Assembly: GCA_965223675.1 (NCBI GenBank)
Contig: OZ245013.1
Location: 3,782,001-3,846,000 of the forward strand
Origin: JAGQKC01 sp965223675
Lineage (GTDB): Bacteria > Nitrospirota > Nitrospiria > Nitrospirales > UBA8639
Length of the DNA stretch: 64,000 nt
Direction of reading: 5' to 3'
The stretch's first letter is position 1; every line of letters starts with the position of its first letter. The notes beneath the pieces are model-generated. The model had not been told where the DNA came from. It worked only from the letters and a program-made list of their open reading frames with translations, and did no database searches. The position numbers and the translations under genes were made by a program. Shown here piece by piece: positions 17,533-26,197 of this stretch.

Positions 17533-18062
17533 TTCTTTGTTGGGATGGTGCTGATCTTCCGCATGTTTTAAGAGGTGCTTGGGCACGATAGCCGACTAGG
17601 CCGAGGCATGTGGGGTGTATCCATTGTTGAAATTCGTCTTGCTACGCGGCACGGGATAAGAGGTGCCCAAGTGAGCACGATAGTTCAGCGGGCTTTTAGG
17701 GGATAGAATCCATCCTGAGTTGGAAGCCAAGTTCCTGCGCTAAGTGCGATAACAGGTACTCTTGTACACGATACCCGCGAGGGCATGGACTGATGATGCA
17801 TGTTTTTTGGTGGGACTGACCATCCTGCTCCATGTTTGATAACATGTGCCCTTGAGCACGATGATCTAAGGGGCCTTAGCAAATGATGTACAGGCTTTTG
17901 TTGCGAATAAAAATCCTTTTCCGAGCGCGATAACAGGTGCCCTTGTGCACGCTAGTCCAGTGAGCCTTGAGTAATGATGCCTATCCTTAGTTGGAGTCAA
18001 CCCCCCTGTTTTTGAGTGCGATTAGAGGTGCACAAGCAATTGCACGAGGTGTGACCCTATGG
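17533..18062. repeat. Tandem array of about 90-bp units with a covarying hairpin
   Basis: Six imperfect units begin at 17569, 17657, 17750, 17840, 17931 and 18022, spaced 88, 93, 90, 91 and 91 bases, with a partial unit before the first. Each opens with TAAxAGGTGC, a short loop and GCACGAT, forming a small hairpin. In unit three both arms change together (GTGC/GCAC becomes GTAC/GTAC), a compensatory change. The later part of several units shares ATGATG, a TTGG(A/T) word and a closing TGCGA. No convincing ORF crosses the units. The array fills the 620-base gap before tRNA-Glu. It is not recognised as a known element. Confidence 0.75.
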
Positions 18063-18148
18063 TACAGTTTTCCCCTCGTGGAGTAGCGCTGAAAATATTG
18101 TTCCAGTTTGAGGGGGAAATAACAGTCAAATTGGAAAATGATACGGCT

Positions 18149-18226
18149 GGTCCCATCGTCTAGTTTGGTCTAGGACGGCACCCTCTCAAGGTGTAGACAC
18201 GGGTTCAAATCCCGTTGGGACCACCA
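18149..18226 (+). tRNA. tRNA-Glu (anticodon CTC)
   Basis: A full cloverleaf. The acceptor GGTCCCA pairs with TGGGACC, and the D-stem is GTCT with AGAC-like pairing. The anticodon stem GCACC/GGTGT encloses the loop CTCTCAA, giving CTC at 34-36. The T-arm is ACGGG-TTCAAAT-CCCGT, the discriminator is A, and CCA is encoded at 18224-18226. The GTCTAG...CTAGGAC D-arm is characteristic of glutamate tRNAs. Anticodon CTC reads GAG. Confidence 0.95.
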
Positions 18227-18413
18227 GCCTTCGCACTCAAGCGGCTAGAATTTTGACTGGTAAGTCCAGAAAAGTGTAGAACTGTCGGTTGCGCTATCCT
18301 TCCCTGCCTGTCAAATTGAAAAGTCATACCCTACCCCTCCTTAATCATTCGCGTTCTGTGCTAGACTCCACCGGCATTACTCATTATTCACGATTTAAGA
18401 AGACGGAATATTT

Positions 18414-19520
18414 ATGAGCGCTCGACATTTTCATGATGGAAAACAAGATGGACTAGAAGCTCTTGAATCACTTGACCCTCACGCTGTTCATTCCTTTTCC
18501 GACTTGTTGGGGGCAATGAAGAAAACGGCTTTTGGTGGGCGTCGTTTAGGAGAAGCCTTCGATATTCTAAGTCATATGATAGAGGATCCTGACTGCAAGG
18601 TGATCATGACGCTGTCCGGAGCCATGACAATTGCGAAGATGGGAAAAATTATCAGTGCCATGATTGATCATGGAATGGTGCAGGCGGTGGTTTCTACGGG
18701 GGCGCTCATGGCCCACGGAATGAGCGAGGCCGTCGGAGCGACGCATTATAAATACCAGCCGACGATGAGTGATCCCGAGTTATACGAGAAGGGGTATAAT
18801 CGTGTTTATGATACGTTAGAAATGGAACTGAATTTGAATCATGTGGAGGAAGTGGTTGGTGAAACGTTGAAACGGCTTTCGCCAGAACAACCCTTGTCTT
18901 CCGAGCAACTCAATCGGGAACTTGGAAAAACGCTCTCTGAAAAATTTGAAGGCCCGGCAATCTTAAAAAGCGCTTATAAAAAGGGTGTCCCTGTGTATAT
19001 CCCAGCGTTCACGGATTCGGAGTTAGGTCTTGATGTCTCAATTTGGGCCATGTCTGAATACTATAAAAAAGGCCATGAACTTCCTTCAGATCAAGATGGT
19101 GGTCGAGATATTTGGAAGAAATTGCAGCAGCATAGACCGACGTTCAATCCTTTCCTAGATTTGAATAGTTATACCGAGCAACTGGTTTCTGCAAAGAAAT
19201 TGGGAATTTTTACCATTGGAGGAGGCGTCCCAAGAAATTGGGCGCAGCAAACTCCTCCCTATATTGAAATACTCAATCTTCGATTGGGCACGCATTTGAA
19301 ATCGCCTCGTTTTCACTATGGTGTGAGGATTTGTCCGGAACCAGACTACTGGGGAGGCCTGAGTGGCTGCACGTACCAAGAGGGCGTATCCTGGGGGAAG
19401 TTTGTTCCCCAACAAGAAGGAGGACAATTTTCAGAAGTCTTGAGTGATGCGACGGTGGTGTGGCCTCTTCTGATGATGGGGCTTCTTGAACGAAAAGCAA
19501 CAAAAGAGACTAATGCCTAG
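18414..19520 (+). CDS. Deoxyhypusine-synthase-like protein
   Basis: A 368-residue member of the deoxyhypusine synthase (DHS) family. In eukaryotes and archaea DHS moves an aminobutyl group from spermidine to eIF5A; bacteria lack that target, so bacterial homologues are thought to make polyamine derivatives. Landmarks: TLSGAMTIAKMGKII, the VSTGA loop, PVYIPAFTDSELGLDV, TIGGGVPRNW and EGVSWGKF, in which K329 matches the catalytic lysine. All regions needed for NAD binding and imine chemistry appear present. pdaD (arginine to agmatine) and an aldehyde dehydrogenase lie within 3 kb on the same strand, consistent with polyamine metabolism. The exact substrate is unknown. Confidence 0.85.
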   Translation: MSARHFHDGKQDGLEALESLDPHAVHSFSDLLGAMKKTAFGGRRLGEAFDILSHMIEDPDCKVIMTLSGAMTIAKMGKIISAMIDHGMVQAVVSTGALMAHGMSEAVGATHYKYQPTMSDPELYEKGYNRVYDTLEMELNLNHVEEVVGETLKRLSPEQPLSSEQLNRELGKTLSEKFEGPAILKSAYKKGVPVYIPAFTDSELGLDVSIWAMSEYYKKGHELPSDQDGGRDIWKKLQQHRPTFNPFLDLNSYTEQLVSAKKLGIFTIGGGVPRNWAQQTPPYIEILNLRLGTHLKSPRFHYGVRICPEPDYWGGLSGCTYQEGVSWGKFVPQQEGGQFSEVLSDATVVWPLLMMGLLERKATKETNA

Positions 19521-19658
19521 AGAGCAGAGGCTTCTTGTGCAGATTCCTCGGACTCGACAATCAGTCGTTAGGGATGACACAATACAGTATTGTCGACGTT
19601 CACATCTCAAGTCATAGAGAGAACCCAAAAGGTAAAATTGAAAAAGAAACGGGTAAAT

Positions 19659-20387
19659 ATGCTCCATTTTTGTGCGAAGGACTTCAAAAAACGAAAAAAT
19701 TTCTCCTTCCAGATATTCCTACTAAGTTGCTTGCTCTTGGCGGCGTCTACAACTATCGCCGCTGAGCCCGCAACGGATTTTTTGGTTCGAGATACTGATT
19801 TTGTAAGGGGTGATCCGAATGCTCCTGTGACCGTACTCGAGTATTCTGATTTTACCTGTGGATATTGTGAAAAGTTCTTTCATGAAACGTTTCCTCGACT
19901 TCTGTCAGAATACATCGATACGGGGAAAGTCCGGTTTGTCTATCGGGATTTTCCGCGTGCTCCGGGTGGCCCTGGGCTCCATGCGTCTAAAGCTGCACGC
20001 TGTGCCGGTGAGCAAGATGCCTACTGGCCCATGCATGATCGGTTATTCAATAGTGGACAACGATTTTCTGTTGATCAACTTCGAGGGCACGCGAAAGACT
20101 TAGGGCTTGACGGATCAAAGTTTTCGCAATGTTTAGATGGAGAGACGTATGTCAAAGAGATTTATCAAGATCGAATTGAAGGGGGGACTCTTGGTATACG
20201 AGGAACGCCAGGATTTGTAATTTTTCTCACGTCGTTACCAAAAGATGGTGAGATAGTGATGATTCCTGGAGCATTTCCTTATGATGTCTTTCAAGAGGAA
20301 ATTGAAAAAGTGATGAAATCTTTGCCTGCTCAAGACGCACAGCAACAATCGAATATGCAACCTTTGCCATCGGTTCAAGGCATGTAG
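19659..20387 (+). CDS. Periplasmic DsbA-family thiol-disulfide oxidoreductase
   Basis: About 242 residues from the ATG at 19659; an upstream in-frame start at 19590 would add 23 residues with no signal-like features. A basic n-region (KDFKKRKNF) and hydrophobic helix (FLLSCLLLAAS) with cleavage near TIAAEP form a signal peptide. The thioredoxin-fold domain has the active site CGYC in EYSDFTCGYCEKFF, VRFVYRDFP, an AARCAGEQ helix and the cis-proline loop RGTPGFVIF. This pattern belongs to the DsbA/DsbC-like group that includes BdbD and ScsC. It would oxidise or isomerise disulfides in secreted proteins. The short Gln-rich C-terminus is nonconserved. Confidence 0.85.
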   Translation: MLHFCAKDFKKRKNFSFQIFLLSCLLLAASTTIAAEPATDFLVRDTDFVRGDPNAPVTVLEYSDFTCGYCEKFFHETFPRLLSEYIDTGKVRFVYRDFPRAPGGPGLHASKAARCAGEQDAYWPMHDRLFNSGQRFSVDQLRGHAKDLGLDGSKFSQCLDGETYVKEIYQDRIEGGTLGIRGTPGFVIFLTSLPKDGEIVMIPGAFPYDVFQEEIEKVMKSLPAQDAQQQSNMQPLPSVQGM

Positions 20388-20514
20388 TTACCCTCGTATA
20401 TTGTTTGACTCGCCGATCTCATCTTTTGATATGGTGTGCTCCTAAAAGGGCATATGATTAGCCCGATGCAGATTATGGTAAATACTCTTACAAAAAAGGA
20501 GAAGCGCAGGTACT

Positions 20515-20799
20515 ATGTCCGACTCTTCTGCATATTGGTCTGTGGAATGTCCACCCGGTGGACCGGATTTGTTTGTGTGTATGGATTGTCTAGAGGAAGT
20601 CTTTAAAGCGAAGATTCCGATTCAAGGGTGCCCGGGTTGTGGTGCCGTGTCAACCTTTGAGGCATTTACTTTAGATTCCTTACAAGAGTGGGGTACAGAC
20701 GAACTTATTAAGAAGGCTCAAGCTACTGGGGCTCAATCTCAATCGTCTACGGTAGCGACTGATTTAGCTACACCAACCGACGGTTCACTTGCGACCTAA
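20515..20799 (+). CDS. Small zinc-ribbon-like hypothetical protein
   Basis: A 94-residue cytosolic protein of unknown role. Two CxxC pairs, CMDC (near residue 22) and CPGC (near 40), could form a zinc ribbon, and a further Cys lies at position 12. The second half is helical and then becomes a low-complexity Ser/Thr/Ala tail. It sits 14 bases upstream of the aldehyde dehydrogenase start and is probably cotranscribed with it. A ribosome-binding site (AGGAG) lies somewhat far upstream. Confidence 0.55.
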   Translation: MSDSSAYWSVECPPGGPDLFVCMDCLEEVFKAKIPIQGCPGCGAVSTFEAFTLDSLQEWGTDELIKKAQATGAQSQSSTVATDLATPTDGSLAT

Positions 20800-20813
20800 T
20801 CTCTGTAACGGCG

Positions 20814-22253
20814 ATGTCAACTGAGACGCTACGTCCTTTTTTGGTAGGGTCAGAATGGGTTCACACTTCTCAAGCTGAGCCTATTCATAATCCTTACGAT
20901 CAACGTGTCCTTGCGCAGGTATGTCAAGCTGGCGAGTCTGAAGTCTCTAGGGTTTTCCAATCCACAACAGCTGCGTTTTCTTTACTAAAAAATCTTTCGG
21001 CTCATGTCAAGGCTAAGGCCTTGCAACAGGTCGCGACAGCACTCCAACGTCGACGGGAAGAATTTGCCAAGACCATTAGCGAAGAAGCTGGTAAGCCCAT
21101 TACCGACTCTCGACGAGAAGTCGATCGTGCGATTCAAACGTTCGCGATCGCCAGTGAAGAATCTAAACGAATTCCTGGTGAAGTGATACCCATGGATAGT
21201 ATGCCGGGGATGGAAAACTATACTGGCATGCTTCAGCGGTTTCCCATCGGGCCTGTGTTGGGTATTACCCCATTTAACTTTCCCCTTAACCTTGTTGCTC
21301 ATAAGGTAGCCCCATGTTTGGCTGCGGGAAATCCAATCGTGATTAAACCGGCGCCTCAAACGCCACTCACAGCGCTTCTTTTAGGCGAGGTGATTCTTGA
21401 GACGGATCTTCCTGCTGGTTCGATGAATGTCATTCCATGTTCGAATGAGCTTGCAGAAAAGCTCGTTCGTGATGACTGTTTTAGTGCGTTGAGTTTTACG
21501 GGCAGCGCCCCAGTCGGATGGATGTTAAAAGCCAAAGCTGGCAAAAAACGGGTGGCGTTAGAACTGGGAGGCAATGCCGGGGTGATAATCGAACCTGATG
21601 CTGATATGGATATGGCTGTTCAGCGGTGCACAATTGGGGGATTTAGTTATTCTGGACAAACATGCATTTCCGTTCAGCGCGTCTATGTGCACGAGAGTGT
21701 ATATGAAAAAGTCGTGGAGAAATTTTTAGATCAAGTTCAGAAAGTGGTGGTCGGAGATCCAGCACACGAAGACACAACCGTAGGTCCCCTTATTGATGAA
21801 CGGACAGCTCAGCGAGTAGAGGAATGGGTAAATGAAGCGGTGGCGCAAGGCGCGAAAGTTCGTACTGGCGGAACACGCCAAGGGTCCATTGTGACACCGA
21901 CTGTTCTGACAGACGTTGAGCCTCAGATGAAGGTCTCTTGCCAGGAAGTATTTGGGCCAGTCATCACACTCACTCCGTATCGACAGTTTGAAGATGCGCT
22001 AGAGCAGCTAAACGACTCGGACTACGGTTTGCAAGCTGGAGTGTTTACGCAGAATATGACTAACATTTTTCGAGCCTTTCAGCAGCTAGAGGTTGGGGCG
22101 GTTCTCGCTAATGAAATACCCACATTTCGGGCAGATCATATGCCCTATGGTGGAGTGAAGGATTCCGGACTAGGCCGTGAGGGCGTGAAGTACGCGATAC
22201 AGGAAATGACAGAGCCAAAATTATTAGTCTGGAACGTGCCCACTAAGCCCTGA
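20814..22253 (+). CDS. NAD(P)-dependent aldehyde dehydrogenase
   Basis: A 479-residue ALDH-superfamily enzyme. It has the cofactor-binding ITPFNFPLNLVAHKVAP and PIVIKPAPQTPLTAL motifs, LSFTGSAPVG, the general-base Glu in ALELGGNAG, the nucleophile C284 in SYSGQTCISVQR, and the C-terminal EVFGPVITL and PYGGVKDSGLGREG motifs. The best resemblance is to the lactaldehyde/succinate-semialdehyde group, but the substrate cannot be fixed. Its position between a DHS-like gene and pdaD makes an aminoaldehyde from polyamine breakdown plausible; that is inference. Confidence 0.88.
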   Translation: MSTETLRPFLVGSEWVHTSQAEPIHNPYDQRVLAQVCQAGESEVSRVFQSTTAAFSLLKNLSAHVKAKALQQVATALQRRREEFAKTISEEAGKPITDSRREVDRAIQTFAIASEESKRIPGEVIPMDSMPGMENYTGMLQRFPIGPVLGITPFNFPLNLVAHKVAPCLAAGNPIVIKPAPQTPLTALLLGEVILETDLPAGSMNVIPCSNELAEKLVRDDCFSALSFTGSAPVGWMLKAKAGKKRVALELGGNAGVIIEPDADMDMAVQRCTIGGFSYSGQTCISVQRVYVHESVYEKVVEKFLDQVQKVVVGDPAHEDTTVGPLIDERTAQRVEEWVNEAVAQGAKVRTGGTRQGSIVTPTVLTDVEPQMKVSCQEVFGPVITLTPYRQFEDALEQLNDSDYGLQAGVFTQNMTNIFRAFQQLEVGAVLANEIPTFRADHMPYGGVKDSGLGREGVKYAIQEMTEPKLLVWNVPTKP

Positions 22254-22527
22254 GGGGTCATCATAACGGTAAGTTGTCTTAAGGCGTCTTTCCAAAGATG
22301 TCACATTTTCCAATCAATTCTTTCTTGCACCTTACCCACGACTCTTGGTAAATATAAAAACCTCGGGTTGAGGATTTATCACACTGTCCTTCATATCATC
22401 ACCGTTTCCTGAACCAACAACAGATGAATGTCGAATTGTACATGGGGATGCGGGTGTGTGTTGGAAAGAGGAAAGCAGATAAACTGAAGTTGGCATTCTA
22501 GATTTTTGTGAGTGAAAAGGAGGCGCT

Positions 22528-23118
22528 ATGGTACCAACACATATGTTTTTGACTCGGGGCGTGGGAGTGCATCGAGAAAAACTGGCCTCTTTTGAAGAAG
22601 CGTTACGCAGTGCGGGGATTGCGGCCTGCAATTTAGTGAGCGTGTCTTCAATTTTTCCGCCGGATTGTAAAATTATTCCTCGGAAGCGTGGAGAAAAACT
22701 TCTGAACCCAGGCGAAATTACATTTTGTGTGATGGCTCGCTCTGAAACCAATGAACGCAATCGCCTCATCTCGGCCTCGATTGGTCTAGCCATTCCTACG
22801 GGGCGCCAATCACATTATGGATATCTGTCTGAGCACCATGCGTATGGGGAAACTGACGAAGAAGCAGGAGAGTATACCGAAGATTTAGCGGCACAGATGC
22901 TTGCCACGACACTCGGTGTCGACTTCGACCCAGATGTAGCATGGAAAGAACGAGAACAAGTGTTTAAGATGGGTGGAAAAATCGTACGAACCCAAAACAT
23001 CACACAGTCGGCGATCGGGAAGCCAAATCTCTGGACTACTGTAGTGGCTTGCGGCGTCTTTATTCCCAAAGAAAACATACCAACTGGTAGTCCCAAGAAA
23101 TCCTCACGAAAGAAATAG
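22528..23118 (+). CDS. pdaD: Pyruvoyl-dependent arginine decarboxylase
   Basis: PdaD decarboxylates arginine to agmatine, the first step of an archaeal-type polyamine route. The 196-residue proenzyme self-cleaves between two serines; here NLVSVSSIFPP gives a predicted cut between S40 and S41, with S41 becoming the pyruvoyl group. Other landmarks are FLTRGVGVH, GEITFCVMA, an AIPTGRQSHYGYLSEHHA segment and TVVACGVFIP. A strong ribosome-binding site (AAGGAGG) precedes ATG 22528. It lies near the DHS-like gene. No agmatinase or N-carbamoylputrescine pathway gene is seen in this window. Confidence 0.92.
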   Translation: MVPTHMFLTRGVGVHREKLASFEEALRSAGIAACNLVSVSSIFPPDCKIIPRKRGEKLLNPGEITFCVMARSETNERNRLISASIGLAIPTGRQSHYGYLSEHHAYGETDEEAGEYTEDLAAQMLATTLGVDFDPDVAWKEREQVFKMGGKIVRTQNITQSAIGKPNLWTTVVACGVFIPKENIPTGSPKKSSRKK

Positions 23119-23176
23119 TCGTTGTAAGAGAAACTTTCCAATTTTTTCCTCAATTCATCCAAGCCTCGTAGTTCTC

Positions 23177-23956
23177 TTACTGAGAGAATTCCGCCCATAA
23201 TACGGTATGATCCGAGGGGTTGTCTGCTCGCCGGGGACCAAGATCAACGGCAACTTTGGTGCAAGTCTGAGCTAAGACGGGTGTCGCCAGGATATGATCG
23301 ATTCTCCAGCCGCGATTGGCCTCTAACGCACTGGGTTGTCGATAATCCCAAAACGTAAACTGCTGCCGTTTGGGATAATGGGCTCGAAACACATCCACAA
23401 ATCCCCATGCGACTGTTTGCTGGTAAGCTTTTCGAACGTCTTCATGAAAGCAGACATGCTTCAGATGTTTTTCGGGACTATGAACATCAATGGGTTCTGG
23501 GGCCACGTTCATGTCGCCACACCAAATAGCTGGTTTCTTCAACGACAAATGCTGTTGAAAGTAGTGTGTCAGTCTTCGGAACCAGTTTAACTTATATTGA
23601 TACTTTGGTGAGTCGAGAGCAAACCCTTGAGGCACGTAGGTGTTGAGAATAGAAGTGCCTTTGATAGCCACTCGCATCAAGCGCATGGGATCGTCTGGGT
23701 GTTCTTCTTCGTCACCGAATCCGCAGGAAACTAATTCTGGAGGCGTTCGGCTGAGGATGGCTATGCCATTATAAGATTTCATTCCTCGAAAGGTGATGTG
23801 ATAGCCTGTTCCAGCGAACGCTTCCAAGGGGAAGTCGAGATCTTGAGCTTTAGTTTCTTGGAGGCATAAGACATCAGGCTTTTTCTTCGCAAGCCATTTC
23901 AACACGATAGGAAGACGCTTGCGGATAGAATTGACGTTAAATGTTGCGATTTTCAT
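23177..23956 (-). CDS. xthA: Exodeoxyribonuclease III
   Basis: A 259-residue AP endonuclease / 3'-5' exonuclease of base-excision repair. Standard landmarks in order: ATFNVNSIRKRL, the metal-binding Glu in CLQETKAQ, NGIAILSR, NTYVPQGF, the catalytic Asp/Asn in GDMNVAPEPIDV, WRIDHIL and the His of NPSDHTVLWAEF. Length and motif spacing match ExoIII. It is transcribed toward pdaD, and a period-7 repeat array lies immediately upstream of its start. Confidence 0.95.
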   Translation of the reverse strand: MKIATFNVNSIRKRLPIVLKWLAKKKPDVLCLQETKAQDLDFPLEAFAGTGYHITFRGMKSYNGIAILSRTPPELVSCGFGDEEEHPDDPMRLMRVAIKGTSILNTYVPQGFALDSPKYQYKLNWFRRLTHYFQQHLSLKKPAIWCGDMNVAPEPIDVHSPEKHLKHVCFHEDVRKAYQQTVAWGFVDVFRAHYPKRQQFTFWDYRQPSALEANRGWRIDHILATPVLAQTCTKVAVDLGPRRADNPSDHTVLWAEFSQ

Positions 23957-23966
23957 TACAATCTAG

Positions 23967-24060
23967 GAAGCGTCGCTCGTTGCTCGTGAATCGTCGCTCG
24001 TCAAAGAGCGAGCGGATTCTTTGTCTTCCACGAGATACGAGATACTAGCGACGAGCAACG
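23967..24060. repeat. Period-7 repeat array (inverted pair)
   Basis: The left block CGTCGCTCGTTGCTCGTGAA plus TCGTCGCTCG is followed by a short spacer and the right block CGAGATACGAGATACTAGCG plus ACGAGCAACG. The two blocks are near inverse complements. It separates the divergent xthA and 24079-24699 genes. Confidence 0.75.
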
Positions 24061-24078
24061 TTTTTTTATAAAGCTTTT

Positions 24079-24699
24079 ATGAATCAACCGTTCTCATTCT
24101 CACCAAAAGAAGTAGCCTGTATTGCGGATACTGAGTTCTTTCGTGCCAAAGCGAAAATCACTCTTCAGGTTCGGAAGATACTAGATGAGCTCCATGGTCA
24201 TCTTAAGTCAGAACTGAAAGGGCGCGATCTCTTAGCCCCTCAGAACTTTAAGCCAGATGCTGTCCAATTTGTAAAAGGAGAACATCTGGAAGATTTCCCC
24301 TATCAATATCTCGATTTTCCACGTTATTACACGCGAGAAGAGAAGTTCGCATTTCGATCCCTCTTTTGGTGGGGACATCATATGGTCTTTGCGTTGATTC
24401 TAGAGGGGCCCAATATACGACGGTACAAAGAAAATATCATCAATCGATTTTCCGATATCGCAGACAAGCACATATGTCTATGCCTGAGTTCTTCATTATG
24501 GGAGTGGAAAGACGGTTCTGGGTTTACGATGGAGCTGACTCATGACCGAAAATCACAAACGGCTGCGGTACTAGCCAACCGATCATTTCTAAAGGTCGCT
24601 CGGTTCATTCCCATGAAAGACCCGATCATCAAATCAGGCCTATTAACAGATGCAGGACGTGAGGCCTTTCGCGCTATTCTTCCTATTATCCTTCCGTAA
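24079..24699 (+). CDS. Hypothetical protein
   Basis: A 206-residue soluble protein whose family I do not recognise. It is rich in aromatic residues (FPYQYLDFPRYYTREEKFAFRS is split by short loops; FWWGHHMVFALI follows), has no signal peptide or membrane helix, and contains no clear catalytic motif. The segment YKENIINRFSDIADKHICL may be an amphipathic helix. Codon use and the clear ATG suggest a real gene. Period-7 arrays border it on both sides, so it is a single-gene unit. Confidence 0.6.
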   Translation: MNQPFSFSPKEVACIADTEFFRAKAKITLQVRKILDELHGHLKSELKGRDLLAPQNFKPDAVQFVKGEHLEDFPYQYLDFPRYYTREEKFAFRSLFWWGHHMVFALILEGPNIRRYKENIINRFSDIADKHICLCLSSSLWEWKDGSGFTMELTHDRKSQTAAVLANRSFLKVARFIPMKDPIIKSGLLTDAGREAFRAILPIILP

Positions 24700-24700
24700 A

Positions 24701-24877
24701 ATCGTCGTTCGTCGCTATGGCCGTTTCAAAAACATTCGATATCTGCAGTGGGAAACCACGCTGAGTTAGTTTGACAAGGTAAACTGGAATGCATTTAGAT
24801 TCGCCATAGTATTTCGTATCTCGTGGGAGAACAGTGTTTTGACTTTTCTTCTACGATCGACGATTCACGAGCAACGT
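24701..24877. repeat. Period-7 repeat array, partly coding for the end of AnmK
   Basis: A short left block (ATCGTCGTTCGTCGC), a long unique spacer, a second block (TTTCGTATCTCGTGGG) and a closing ACGATTCACGAGCAACG. The last words overlap the 3' end of anmK (stop at 24865), so the final residues NQRCS of that protein derive from the repeat. Confidence 0.6.
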
Positions 24878-26031
24878 TGATTCTCTCTGCCCAGGACAAT
24901 TGTTCCTAACACAACGGGATGCCGGGCTCCGGTAACGGAGGGAACGTTGGCACATACACCGTGGAAACTTTGATAGGCGAGAATCGCAAATGCTATTGCT
25001 TCAAAGGCCTTGCCGTGAGATCCACATTCGTCCATAGTTCGAACCGGCATTGAAGCAAAGGCTTCACTCAATTCTTTGACAAGGGAAGCATTAAAAATTC
25101 CGCCGCCACCGATGATTACCTCTTGAATGTCATCTTCTAGCCAACATTGACTTTGGTGAATAGAGCGCGCCAGGAATCGGCAACAGGTCGCCAAGACATC
25201 AGAAAGTGAGAGACGGCGTTTTCGAGTTCGTTCTAGCAATTTCTGCACATAACCTTCACCAAATTCTTCTCGTCCAGTCGATTTGGGGGGAGGCTGACGT
25301 AAAAACGGATGTGACAGAAGAAACCGGAGAATGGTCGAGTCGACCTGACCACGTTTTGCGAGTTTGCCGCCACGGTCCATTGTGTGTTTGCCTTTTGACA
25401 GTTGGATCGTGATCCCGTCTAGCAACATGTTGCAGGGACCTGTATCAAATGCCTGAACACGTGTGAGGTCAGAACCGGCAGGTAACAGCGTAACATTGGC
25501 AATTCCGCCCAGATTAACCACTAAACGCGTTTTGGAGCGATGCCCAAATAGTAAGTAATGGGCATACGGGGCGAGTGGTGCACCTTCTCCTCCAGCAGCT
25601 AGGTCCCGCGAGCGAAAATCAGCTATGGTCGTAATACCAGTTCGTTCCGCGATCACAGACGGGTCACCGATCTGGAAGGTGGAGCGAATCGGACCGATAC
25701 CTGGTTCGTGCTTGGGTTGGGGAAGATGATGAAGAGTCTGGCCATGTGTCCCAATAAGTTTGATCTGTTGAGGTTTAAGCCCTGCTCGTTGAATGACTGT
25801 AGAAGTAGCTTTGGCAAAAACCTCACCGATCAACACGTTTAAGTGACAGATTTCAGCAACCCGCCCGCTCTCAGCAGCAGCCAAGATTCTTCGACGGAGG
25901 GTAGAAGAATACGGAATCGAGTCAAAGGATTTTAATTTGACTCTAAGGCGATGTTGTGTTCCGCGAATGTCCACAATAGCAACATCTACGCCGTCCGCTG
26001 AAGTTCCAGACATGAGCCCGACGACAATCAT
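24865..26031 (-). CDS. anmK: Anhydro-N-acetylmuramic acid kinase
   Basis: AnmK cleaves and phosphorylates 1,6-anhydro-MurNAc, recycling peptidoglycan. From ATG 26031 the protein has 388 residues, starting MIVVGLMSGTSADGVDVAIV with the family phosphate motif; an upstream in-frame ATG (26130) would add 33 residues that are only translated period-7 repeat. Other landmarks are IGTHGQTLHH, FQIGDPSVIAE, TTIADFRSRDLAAGGEGAPL, LNLGGIANV and AFDTGPCNMLLD. A late GGGGIFNASLV motif completes the ASKHA fold. The C-terminal few residues also come from repeat sequence. Confidence 0.93.
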   Translation of the reverse strand: MIVVGLMSGTSADGVDVAIVDIRGTQHRLRVKLKSFDSIPYSSTLRRRILAAAESGRVAEICHLNVLIGEVFAKATSTVIQRAGLKPQQIKLIGTHGQTLHHLPQPKHEPGIGPIRSTFQIGDPSVIAERTGITTIADFRSRDLAAGGEGAPLAPYAHYLLFGHRSKTRLVVNLGGIANVTLLPAGSDLTRVQAFDTGPCNMLLDGITIQLSKGKHTMDRGGKLAKRGQVDSTILRFLLSHPFLRQPPPKSTGREEFGEGYVQKLLERTRKRRLSLSDVLATCCRFLARSIHQSQCWLEDDIQEVIIGGGGIFNASLVKELSEAFASMPVRTMDECGSHGKAFEAIAFAILAYQSFHGVCANVPSVTGARHPVVLGTIVLGRENQRCS

Positions 26032-26053
26032 GTTTGAGCACCATTGTAAAAGA

Positions 26054-26145
26054 ACGTTGCTCGTATCTTGTATCTCGTGTCTCGTGGATGAAGATATTTT
26101 ATGATTCTTCTTACGAACGATGAGCAACAAGCGACGAGCGACGAA
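26054..26145. repeat. Period-7 repeat array (inverted pair)
   Basis: The left block CGTTGCTCGTATCTTGTATC continues TCGTGTCTCGTGG, then an A/T-rich spacer, then a right block ACGAACGATGAGCAACAAGC followed by GACGAGCGACGAA. It lies upstream of anmK and adds an open reading frame in front of its true start. Confidence 0.75.
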
Positions 26146-26197
26146 TTGATGCCGTTAGACCTGAATTGTTGTAAATCCATAAGAGTGGTGACGGTCA

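Noticed and set aside
17569..18062. CRISPR array
   Set aside because: The units are about 90 bases and similar throughout, without a constant short repeat and unique spacers, and no cas gene is nearby.
17569..18062. Integron attC array
   Set aside because: Unit borders do not fit the RYYYAAC/GTTRRRY core pair, units contain no gene cassettes, and no integrase gene is seen.
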